Shown here: positions 1 through 6,199 of the stretch, one piece after another
Position numbering within the stretch: the stretch's first letter is position 1
How the letters are laid out: each line of letters opens with the position of its first letter
Assembly (NCBI GenBank): GCA_964017145.1
Contig: CAXHKQ010000198.1
Location: forward strand, 1-10,481
From: Agrocybe praecox
Lineage: Eukaryota; Basidiomycota; Agaricomycetes; Agaricales; Agrocybaceae
DNA length: 10,481 nucleotides
Reading direction: 5' to 3'
Translations under genes and position numbers: made by a program
The notes under the pieces: generated by a model
What the model saw: only the letters and a program-made list of their open reading frames with translations
What the model was told of the DNA's origin: nothing
Databases searched by the model: none

Positions 1-14
1 CATAATTTTCGAGT

Positions 15-47
15 TGATATAAATATAGGAACTGATATAAATATAGG
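15..47. repeat. Short direct repeat, 15 bp twice, 18-bp period
   Basis: The 15-mer TGATATAAATATAGG occurs at 15-29 and again exactly at 33-47, separated by three bases. It sits just upstream of the larger tandem duplication that starts near 57. No function can be assigned; it may be a local slippage product or the edge of a larger repeat that begins outside the window. Confidence 0.7.
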
Positions 48-56
48 TCTGAAGGA

Positions 57-395
57 ATATTAATTTAGCATTTCTGTTATGGTAATTTTCTCTGGCCTAC
101 ACTCATTACAATTGGCGGACTGACATATGGTCCTTCGTGCCGAAACATTCCACAATTTGATATTTCCATTTTTCAACGCATTGAGGTTCGTTATTCCTAC
201 CCAAGTATGAAAATATATTAAGACTGGAGACATATTGAATTTAGCATGTTTGTCATGGTAATTTGATCTGGCCTACACTCATTACAAATCGCGGACTGAC
301 ATATGGTTCTTCGTGCCGGACATTCACAATTTTATATTTTAATTTTTCACACCATTAATATTCGCAATTTCTACCCAAGTATGAAAACTCTCTCG
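57..395. repeat. Tandem duplication, two diverged copies of a ~175-bp unit
   Basis: Two head-to-tail copies are visible, about 57-230 and 231-395. Shared blocks include CTGGCCTACACTCATTACA (from 92 and from 268), CGGACTGACATATGGT, CTTCGTGCCG and CTACCCAAGTATGAAAA (from 197 and from 371). The offset between matching blocks is 174-176 bp. The copies differ by scattered substitutions and small indels, so the duplication is not recent. The unit has no long ORF and no tRNA-like boxes. The size and AT-richness would suit a fragment of satellite DNA or an internal repeat of a mobile element. The family is not recognised. Confidence 0.8.
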
Positions 396-1085
396 GAATC
401 ATGACTATTTACAATTTCATAATTTCAATTTGTTTAAACTGGAACGATATATTTGTAACCACTCATTTGAGAGTTGGCTTGTCTGAAAACCCTGCTCGCA
501 AACGCTCGGCAACATACAAAACGGAACACGCACATATACATAAACACATACACACGCAGCACAAACATACACACCGACACCGCACAGTCGCTCTGACGTC
601 AATGGCATTGCCAGCAGCAAGCAGCAACAGCAGCAGCCGCAAATGAGCGAGCAACCCCGCTCGAATGCGAACAGCAGCGCAGCGCTCGAATGCGTGTGCG
701 TGCGTGTAATATGACTGTACACTCACACACATCCACACGCACCCATCCATAGACACTACACGAACGCATACAATATAATTGAGCTGTGTGTGCGCGAGTG
801 TGCGTGCGTTCATGTTCATAGTAAATGCCCATTCATATATTATATTTATAGTATATACACTAGACTTTACTACTAAATCCGATGACTGGCGGTCGTCGTC
901 GTCGTGCTTCGGAATCGCATCGATATGCCGACAACGACGACGACGATATGCGTGGCATGGCATAGATTGCGTGCGTGTGCGTGCGTTCGCGTTTGTTTGT
1001 TCAGTGCAGTAGAAATGCACACACGCCGCATCATATATGCTTGATGCGTGTGCCAATATACTAGTCTAGTTCATTCATTTGAAAC
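396..1085. other. Low-complexity intergenic sequence rich in CA/TG, CAG and CGA runs
   Basis: This stretch has CA-rich sequence (about 527-575), CAG/AGC runs (about 609-640), TG/GTGCG runs (about 690-710 and 786-806), CA-rich sequence again (721-750), and GTC/GAC triplet runs (892-905 and 930-945). Apparent ORFs on both strands here are made of Thr-His, Cys-Val or Arg-rich low complexity, which is what such repeats give when translated. I see no convincing gene. A CRE-like octamer inside it is listed separately. Confidence 0.6.
594..601. promoter_or_regulatory. CRE-like octamer TGACGTCA
   Basis: The perfect palindrome TGACGTCA is the consensus binding site of CREB/ATF bZIP factors. It lies in a CpG-containing patch next to CAG runs. 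A single octamer is expected by chance about once in 65 kb, so it is suggestive only. No TATA box or initiator at suitable spacing was seen nearby. Confidence 0.2.
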
Positions 1086-1107
1086 ATGTTTATTTTTCGG
1101 TTTATAG

Positions 1108-1277
1108 GAGAAGGGACACTGCACAAAATTTGTAACGAAGCAGTTTTGTTGAGAAAACACTCCTCTATTATCTGCGAAAAAATTGTTTGTGTAAAATCTA
1201 AACCTTCTCTAATAGTGGAGCCTTTACTAAAGACCCTGAAAACAAAAAACTACAACGAGTTTCGTACATTTTTTTGA
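1108..1277 (+). CDS. Possible terminal exon of an unrecognised gene
   Basis: An ORF runs from ATG 1086 to TGA 1275-1277, but the pyrimidine-rich stretch ending in TTTATAG at 1101-1107 looks like a 3' splice acceptor, so the true exon may begin at 1108. The predicted peptide (about 56 residues from the acceptor) is not low-complexity, unlike neighbouring ORFs. It has the short segments HKICNEAVLL and EPLLKTLKTKNYNEF, which could form amphipathic helices. An AATAAA signal follows 171 bases after the stop, consistent with a 3' UTR. The helical pattern loosely recalls death-fold (CARD-like) domains, but that is only an impression. I do not recognise the protein. Chance occurrence of an ORF this short in AT-rich DNA is quite possible. 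Confidence 0.25.
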
Positions 1278-1670
1278 ATGATGAGGGCTTGAGCACTATT
1301 ATATATTACATTTCATTTGAGTACTCGCTCATTGAACCAAGTCAATCAATAGACAAGTAATTAGCTTAAACAAACATGAAGCACGAACAAATTGTACCGA
1401 GAGAAATATTATATTTTACTCTCCTTATAAAATATCAGTGTTTGAACAATAAAGGTATACTCAAATGGATGGTAATTGCATTGTGCACGAATCCCCGTCA
1501 TCATAGTTATGGCTTTTGGTTTTTCATCAGATGCGGATAAGACTTTTCCTAAACGATTTGTTTGTAGATGATACAATTGTGATTTCTCAATAAAATTGCA
1601 TCATTACAATTTTATTTGCAGTTTCCCTTCTCCTTTAAACCTGAAAAATAGAGCATGTTTCAAATTAATG
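1278..1670. other. AT-rich sequence with two polyadenylation-signal hexamers
   Basis: No ORF of note. AATAAA occurs at 1448-1453 and again at 1589-1594. The first would suit a 3' UTR of the possible exon ending at 1277. A TTTATTTGCAG acceptor-like string lies at about 1611-1621, but no coding sequence that I can support follows it. Such hexamers are common by chance in AT-rich DNA. Confidence 0.3.
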
Positions 1671-1683
1671 AGCTAGACTAGTA

Positions 1684-1715
1684 GTGTGGCTCCTGGGTGC
1701 GATTCCCAGTCACAC
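1684..1715 (+). repeat. tRNA-like T-arm hairpin, probable remnant of a tRNA-derived SINE
   Basis: Bases 1693-1709 form a five-base-pair stem (CTGGG with CCCAG) around the seven-base loop TGCGATT, the geometry of a tRNA T-arm. The sequence GGTGCGATTCC differs by little from the Pol III B-box GGTTCGANTCC. Outside it, GTGTG (1684-1688) can pair with CACAC (1711-1715). There is no room for a complete tRNA body with an anticodon arm and no clear A-box, so this is not an intact tRNA gene. The string TAGTGTGG just upstream also occurs in the tRNA-like element on the minus strand near 4850, which supports a shared SINE origin. Confidence 0.35.
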
Positions 1716-2074
1716 AAATCGATCAGCGCATAGTCGCTGCTCGCACTGCTGCCCAACGGCGGCCACAACAACGCACGCACGCACGCGCATTCATTAAGTA
1801 TGCGCGATGATGATCAAATGATGATGGTGCGTGATGCGCGGCGACGCGCCGATCAATTATTCACATAGCGACAACAGAGAGCAGCGAAAACTAATCTATA
1901 AATTGCGCTAACGCGAAGCGCTGACGACATGCTGAACTTGGCGTGTGTGGCGTGTGCGGATCCGCCACGTGTGCTGCGGCACGAAGAGCAACTGTAAATT
2001 GTGTGCACCTAGCGTTGTATAAAAAATGTTTAGTGTACGTGCGTAGTTCGTAAGTAGGTACTTTTATTGATGTA
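1716..2074. other. Gene-free sequence with a CpG-rich patch and TATA-like boxes
   Basis: About 1735-2010 is CpG-rich, with GCACGCACGCACGCGC near 1772-1787 and several GCG/CGC-rich short inverted repeats. TATA-like strings occur at about 1897 (CTATAAATT) and at 2018-2026 (TATAAAAAA). Downstream of the second I see no good arthropod initiator (TCAKTY) at the expected distance and no ORF worth reporting. The CpG patch could be regulatory, but nothing decides it. Confidence 0.35.
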
Positions 2075-2301
2075 CTAGCGGCTGCGCCGCTAGCGCCTGC
2101 GGCGGGCTTTTCAGAGCTCGCTTCGCTCGCCCGGTGGGTCCCGATGCAATTACAAAAACAAATTTATGGCACAAACACGCTCAGGGTCGACCTGAACACA
2201 CTCTCAAATTTTCAGCCCAATCGGTTGAGCCGTTTAGCCGGCCATGCATTACAAACAAACAGACAAACAAAACGGAATTCAGTTTTATCTATATATAGAT
2301 G
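2075..2301 (+). mobile_element. 3' tail of an RTE-type LINE or a SINE sharing that tail
   Basis: The segment opens with a GC palindrome (CTAGCGGCTGCGCCGCTAG, 2075-2093), followed by GAGCTCGCTTCGCTCGCCC. It continues to the block TCAGCCCAATCGGTTGAGCC at about 2211-2230, then an ACAAACAAACAGACAAAC run, and ends in TATCTATATATAGAT near 2300. The motif of an ATCGGTT-AGCCGTTT block followed by ACAAAC repeats and a short AT microsatellite is the familiar 3' end of RTE-like non-LTR elements and derived SINEs in arthropods. No ORF remains, so this is a severely 5'-truncated LINE copy or a short non-autonomous relative. I cannot see clear target site duplications. Confidence 0.65.
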
Positions 2302-3180
2302 TATACCAGGACAATGCATATGAAATAGCATATGAATATACCAAAAGACTATTAAACGCATTCTGAAAAATGTCCAATATCGATCGAGAACGCCTTCAAA
2401 TTATTAATTCAATAATACAGGTTCGGTTGATCGAACTATCGATTGCAGACATCGTCATTCGAGTCTTTTTATCCATTGGACTGATTTAATTTCTTCATTG
2501 TTTCATGTCTATTGTCATTCTAGCACATTATATAAAAAAGCAGAGCCTTAGAAATGCGGAAAAAGATCATTTTGACACTAAACGTCCCTACATCACCTAG
2601 TTACAGTTATGCTTATTAATTAAAATATTTTATCATCACAGAACGTTTTTCTTAAATGAAATCCTATCGACTTGTTTGCGTTTCAAATTTCTTTTCCTCA
2701 TTTGAATGTAATGTAAGTCAACAATAATAAGCAGATATATTTTGGTAGAGTTCAAATTGCTATAGCGCCGAGTTGACAAGACCATCTCCGTAAACGAGAA
2801 TGAATGGAGCGTTCTTCTTCGTTCTCTATTTGTTTGACACGCACGCTCAATACGAAAAAATTTCGTTGCATCGCTTGCGAACAGAATTGCTTCATCGTGC
2901 GAAATCAGACTGGATTTGCATGCTTTATCTAAATACAAGATTTTGTGTCGATAGGCCATGTATTTACTGAGCATTTTACACAGAAATGCAATGTGTACTT
3001 GAGGCTTCAAGATTACAGGTGAAAATAGCCTTCCAAATTGGCAAATAGCATATGGTTCAAACATCAATCTATCAATTTATAAAACTTACAATAAACCTAC
3101 AATTTACAAATAAGAAATTGTAATTTCATATGCATATTACCGGTATGTTGTTCCGAATTTTCGGTTCTTCGTGAAATCAA
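2302..3180. other. AT-rich sequence without a recognisable gene
   Basis: A 143-codon open frame on the minus strand (2636-3067) is the longest in this stretch. Its translation lacks any motif I know, has a composition typical of random AT-rich DNA, and shows no splice or polyadenylation context that supports it. An octamer ATTTGCAT, the POU-factor consensus, is at 2914-2921. An imperfect inverted repeat (GAGAATGAA with TTCGTTCTC) lies at about 2797-2827. I find no RNA gene or mobile element here. Confidence 0.4.
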
Positions 3181-3187
3181 TCGATCC

Positions 3188-3343
3188 GACGTCGTTGCGC
3201 GACGTCCATCGCGCATGGATCTAGCAACCGCGCATCAAGAACCCGTTCTAGGACCAGTGAATAATTGAAATCTCACTGGGCAAAACAAAACGTCGTGCGC
3301 GCATATAAGGCACGTGTGGAGCATTAAACTGCCCGCGTCAGTC
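3188..3343 (+). promoter_or_regulatory. Candidate core promoter with upstream inverted repeats
   Basis: A TATA-like box CATATAAGG (TATAAG at 3304-3309) is followed at once by an E-box CACGTG (3311-3316). An arthropod-style initiator TCAGTC lies at 3338-3343, with a putative start A at 3340. TATA-to-start spacing is about 36 bases, slightly longer than the usual ~30. Upstream are two perfect 7-bp inverted repeats: GACGTCG/CGACGTC (3188-3206, five-base loop) and CCAGTGA/TCACTGG (3254-3279). The sequence after the initiator is rich in CAACGCC and ACAACA, like many insect 5' UTRs. The nearest ORF worth listing begins at 3491. The arrangement is inferred from motifs alone. Confidence 0.35.
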
Positions 3344-3490
3344 ACGCGAGCAACGCCAAAACAACACACGACCGCGACGACGACGACGACGCCTTAATTG
3401 CGACTTATTTAACGATGTGCTTCGCGCAAAGATGATGGGGCTTGACCAATTCTGCCACGCACACACACAACATCCTACATTATTGCAATT

Positions 3491-3619
3491 ATGAACCCGC
3501 CGTACAATTGGTTATTTATGCAGCAGCAGCAGCAGCAGTTTAAAATCCCCCTCGTTTGCTGCTGGGGCAAAGATCTACGCAGCAGCAGAAGCAGCATCAG
3601 CAGCATCAACAGCAGTTGA
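3491..3619 (+). CDS. Small ORF (42 codons) with a glutamine run; coding status unknown
   Basis: ATG at 3491 opens a 42-residue frame ending in TGA at 3617-3619. It begins MNPPYNWLFM, then has six consecutive CAG glutamine codons (3521-3538), the stretch FKIPLVCCWGKDLR, and a Ser-rich tail from AGC codons. It lies about 150 bases downstream of the putative transcription start at 3340. Very short upstream frames start at 3415 and 3432, which would hinder translation by scanning. There is no signal peptide or known domain. It could be the first coding exon of a longer spliced gene, a real micropeptide, or simply an open frame through a CAG microsatellite. I do not recognise it. Confidence 0.2.
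   Translation: MNPPYNWLFMQQQQQQFKIPLVCCWGKDLRSSRSSISSINSS
3520..3616. repeat. Interrupted CAG/AGC microsatellite
   Basis: A pure GCA/CAG run lies at 3520-3538, followed after about 40 unique bases by an impure AGC/CAG/ATC run from about 3579 to 3616. Translated on the minus strand these give the Leu- and Cys-rich low complexity seen there, so that reading should not be taken as a gene. Confidence 0.7.
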
Positions 3620-4195
3620 TCGAGTTGGGAGCGTGAGCAACGCACGCACTCAAGCACCAATCGAGTCGCGTCGCGGCGCGTCTTCGTCCATGGTCAACAC
3701 AAAGAGGCGCGACAATAAAGCAAAACCACCATCTGATGTAGTATGTAACAGTGTACCACAAAGTGTTGGCTATGTGGCGCCGTGACCGAAGACTAGAGCT
3801 GCTCGCAAACCACACCGATCGACAAGCAGACGCGACGACGAAGTAGTTCGGTCCGGTTTGGATACGCGCGGCAGCGAATGCCTGTGGCTTCTCAGATGCT
3901 CGTCGTCGTATGAAGCTCGTATGTGTATCAGTTGCGGTTTGGATGCTGAATAGCGCGCGAACCAGTTGATTTGACTGTTATTCATTCGAGGTTTTGATTG
4001 ATGTTTGTTATTTATGATTTTGTATCTATCCATTATGCGAATTTTATAGACGAAAGTACGCCACGTTGGACAATTTCTAAATAATGCAATTCCGGAGACT
4101 TGAAATCATCTTATGCACGTTGCACTTATTAGCTCGAGAGCTCGCTCATCCGAAAACGAAAGGTAATTCGACGTTAGACAACATAGAATAAGCAC
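3620..4195. other. Intergenic sequence, CpG-rich then AT-rich
   Basis: From 3620 to about 3930 the sequence is rich in CGA/GTC triplets and CpG. From about 3960 to 4190 it becomes AT-rich. Minus-strand open frames at 3606-3815 and 3770-4033 are Arg/Ser-rich translations of the triplet-rich DNA without known motifs. I see no gene or mobile element. Confidence 0.45.
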
Positions 4196-4347
4196 GGGTG
4201 TCGGTGGATCACGACGACGGCACGACGACGGCACGATCCGTCAAACGCATATATAATTGTTTGACGTCTTCGTTGGCGATGACGTTTGTTATATTGATTT
4301 GACGGATCGTACCGTCGACGTGCCGTCGTCGTGATCCACCGACACCC
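4196..4347. mobile_element. 152-bp MITE-like element with 50-bp terminal inverted repeats
   Basis: Bases 4196-4245 and 4298-4347 are reverse complements at 48 of 50 positions, the ends being GGGTGTCGGTGGATCACGAC and its complement. Only 52 bp separate the arms, so a single strand could fold into a long hairpin. The arms contain a repeated ACGACGGC motif, duplicated at 4211-4234. Such compact inverted-repeat elements without coding capacity are typical of non-autonomous DNA transposons (MITEs) or foldback elements. No clear target site duplication is visible: the flanks are AGCAC on the left and AGGCT on the right. The superfamily therefore stays open. Confidence 0.75.
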
Positions 4348-4797
4348 AGGCTATACCCCCTAACGAAGATACACGTCAGTGGTGAACATTCTTCTATTCA
4401 AAATGTTCTCTGAACAATGTTCATGAATATTGCTTAAAATTGCTCTGACGTTTCTCTCGGTTGACCGATTTTTAGATAAATGTTCCGATCTATTCAATTG
4501 TACACCATCAAGGAAGTTGGGCGGCTTTATTCGAAATACGAAGCTATACAGGTTATTTACTCTTTACTGATAGACACCAGTAAATGAACAGGAAAAGTTT
4601 CACTCAACCAGGCAGCATTTCTAGAACGAGAGCAGCGCTCAACTGCACTGAAATATTGATAACCAACCTGTCTGCAAACGGGCAGAGTGATCGGTGTTTT
4701 CCTACTTTGCTCTGAGAACAATTTGTTTTCTGTGTGCCTAGCAATCTGTCTATTACTCCAATGTTGTATATTTTGATGACGCGGTTGATAAATTAGA
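4348..4797 (-). other. Sequence without a gene; the part nearest 4797 may be a SINE body
   Basis: Directly next to the tRNA-like head at 4798-4877, the minus-strand continuation (from 4797 downward) has no introns, motifs or obvious repeats. It carries an AATAAAG string near 4530 on the minus strand. If the tRNA-like head belongs to a SINE, its body would lie here and could end near that string. An 89-codon minus-strand frame (4557-4826) overlaps this region and the tRNA-like head; I regard it as non-coding. Around 4384-4427 there are close GAACATTC and TTCATGAA strings resembling heat-shock-element units, too loosely spaced to call. Confidence 0.25.
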
Positions 4798-4877
4798 GTT
4801 GTCAAATTCGGGGATTCGAACCACAAATTATAATTCCAAAACCTGTCACCACACTACCATTGCGTCGCCGATTCAGT
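4798..4877 (-). repeat. tRNA-derived SINE head or tRNA pseudogene
   Basis: On the minus strand a perfect Pol III B-box GGTTCGAATCC lies at 4812-4822. About 40 bases upstream is an A-box-like GACGCAATGGTAG (4854-4866). The T-stem has one mismatch, and the anticodon-arm region (about 4823-4850) is AT-rich and does not fold into a clean cloverleaf. An intact tRNA gene is therefore unlikely, and a tRNA-derived SINE head is more probable. Its 3' continuation would run towards lower coordinates. Confidence 0.5.
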
Positions 4878-4917
4878 GTAAAAGGGCACAAAACACTACG
4901 AATATGTACTATAAATA

Positions 4918-5250
4918 TGAAAACAAAGTAGAGGAGGTAACGTTATTTCAAATTGTCAATGTGAGAATACCCAAAGGCCTTTCCATCTCCAAGAATTGTT
5001 GATATTTCTTATATCGCCGGTAATTTCCTATTTTCCTCACTTATTTGAATCTGCATCGAATTTTACAACTCTAAAAGAAAGAAAGATGAAAACATAGTAG
5101 AGAAGTTAACGTTATTTCGAACTACCAATAATGTGAGAGTGAATACCCCAATGGCCTTCCCAATCTCCAAGAATTGTTGATATTTCTCCTATCGGTAATT
5201 TTCTATTTCCGTCACTCATTTGAATGTGCAGCGAATTTTACGACGCTATA
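4918..5250. repeat. Tandem duplication, two copies of a ~179-bp unit
   Basis: Copies at about 4918-5096 and 5097-5250 share TGAAAACA-AGTAGAG (4918 and 5097), TAACGTTATTTC, ATCTCCAAGAATTGTTGATA (from 4985 and 5163), CGGTAATTT-CTATTT, and GAATTTTAC near the ends. The offset is 178-179 bp. The second copy is slightly shorter at its right edge. The block GGTAATTTTCT-CACTCATT in copy two resembles the block starting at 81 in the first duplication (57-395). Both pairs may therefore belong to one diverged satellite-like family, but the spacing of other blocks does not match well. No coding potential. Confidence 0.8.
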
Positions 5251-5780
5251 TTCTGATGCAATCCATTCACATGCAATATCAACACACTATCGATAAGCCT
5301 CTCTCTGTGTAATCGCGATAACCGGACCACATACAGAACACTAGACAGATACGCCATATGAATTGCGATTGCGCCCAGCCCACCAGCGGTCAGCGTCAAT
5401 CGTCCGCTTTGGCGAATATTGTGATTTTCCCCAACGTCAACTGCGAGTTGTGTTGATGTTATGTGTTGCGAACCCCCCGCGGACAATCGCGGTCAAAATA
5501 TTTCCACAGAACCTCGCCGCATGGTCGGGCGAGAGGCTCTCCACGCGAACACCGCGCGCGATTGCACCGTTCGAATGAGGAGCGCGATAATACGCGCGAT
5601 TGCAGCATGCAAAGTGCGCATATATTGGATTCGGATTAATACATACACTGATGACGATCAGTAGCGGATCTAGGATTGAGGAATGGGGTTGGGCTAATGT
5701 TAGATTACGAACATGTTGCCTAAGGGATAACCGTCATTTGTATGCGAATGTTCAAATTATTCAGCAGACTAAGCCAGCCA
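5251..5780. other. Gene-free sequence, CpG-rich in its middle
   Basis: About 5360-5620 is GC- and CpG-rich, with repeated CGCGATTGCA-type strings (about 5557 and 5597) and small inverted repeats such as CCGCG/CGCGG near 5477-5492. Open frames here are short, overlap one another in several phases, and have no motif. No TATA-initiator pair was found. The right part up to 5780 is ordinary intergenic sequence flanking the retrotransposon insertion. Confidence 0.45.
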
Positions 5781-5784
5781 ATAG
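5781..5784. repeat. Probable 4-bp target site duplication ATAG (left copy)
   Basis: The four bases ATAG directly precede the left LTR. The three bases after the right LTR, 10479-10481, are ATA, and then the window ends. They match the first three bases of ATAG. Ty3/Gypsy elements usually make 4- to 6-bp duplications. A 5-bp duplication (AATAG) does not fit the right flank. The last base cannot be checked here. Confidence 0.55.
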
Positions 5785-6108
5785 TGTCAGGGTGGATTTT
5801 GGGCGTTGCTTATTGGGATCGGTATAGATTTCGATGAGTGAAAGACGGATTCAATTCCGGGCACGTCTGCCCGGTTTGCGAATTGGTGAAAGAAGAGACA
5901 GATGTCGGAAATGTATTTCGCATCTCTTTTCCGGCGTTTGACATTTGTCGTTCAGTTGACAGTGGGCCGTGTCATTCGGCCAGTTGAGTGGGAGTGTGGG
6001 AATGTGGGTGAATGTGTGGGAGAAATGTAGTAGTAGATTGTAGGGTTGTGGGTTGTGTAGTGCAGGGCATAGCCCAGTTCCATGCGCTACCGGTTGGTGG
6101 CGCTGACA
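5785..6108 (-). repeat. 3' LTR (left copy)
   Basis: This 324-bp copy matches the right LTR almost throughout. Differences are a cluster in the first ~33 bp (5785-5817) plus three single-base length differences in short runs (near 5955, 5991 and 6019). The ends are the 6-bp inverted repeat TGTCAG/CTGACA. A perfect 7-bp hairpin, CCGGGCA with TGCCCGG around CGTC, lies at 5857-5874. No TATA box is evident on the minus strand, so transcription may use a TATA-less initiator. Confidence 0.92.
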
Positions 6109-6114
6109 GCTCGG

Positions 6115-6122
6115 CCTTTCCT
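6115..6122 (-). promoter_or_regulatory. Weak polypurine tract candidate
   Basis: On the minus strand AGGAAAGG ends six bases before the 3' LTR. A polypurine tract normally primes plus-strand DNA synthesis and touches the LTR directly. This one is short and set back by CCGAGC, so it may be degenerate, or the true tract may be the purine-rich stretch slightly further away. Confidence 0.25.
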
Positions 6123-6137
6123 GACACGGCGCTGCCC

Positions 6138-6199
6138 TCGGCGCCTCTTCACTGCTGGTCGGCGTCTCGGCGCCTCTTCACTGCTGGTCGGCGTCTCGG
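6138..6199. repeat. 29-bp tandem duplication at the end of the polyprotein ORF
   Basis: Two exact 29-bp copies lie at 6138-6166 and 6167-6195, with the first four bases repeated again at 6196-6199. The polyprotein stop codon (6178-6180) falls inside the second copy. As 29 is not a multiple of three, the duplication shifts frame. The C-terminus and untranslated tail of this copy may therefore differ from those of relatives with one unit. Confidence 0.9.

Noticed and set aside
463..1056. 197-codon minus-strand frame
   Set aside because: Cys/Val/Arg-rich low complexity from CA/TG and CGA microsatellites, with no motif.
2636..3067. 143-codon minus-strand frame
   Set aside because: No domain recognised, composition like random AT-rich sequence, no supporting splice or polyadenylation context.
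4384..4427. Heat-shock-element-like GAACATTC and TTCATGAA strings
   Set aside because: Units are not in the regular 5-bp phase of a functional element and no promoter lies next to them.
4557..4826. 89-codon minus-strand frame
   Set aside because: Overlaps the tRNA-like SINE head at 4798-4877 and the probable SINE body, so a by-product is more likely than a protein.
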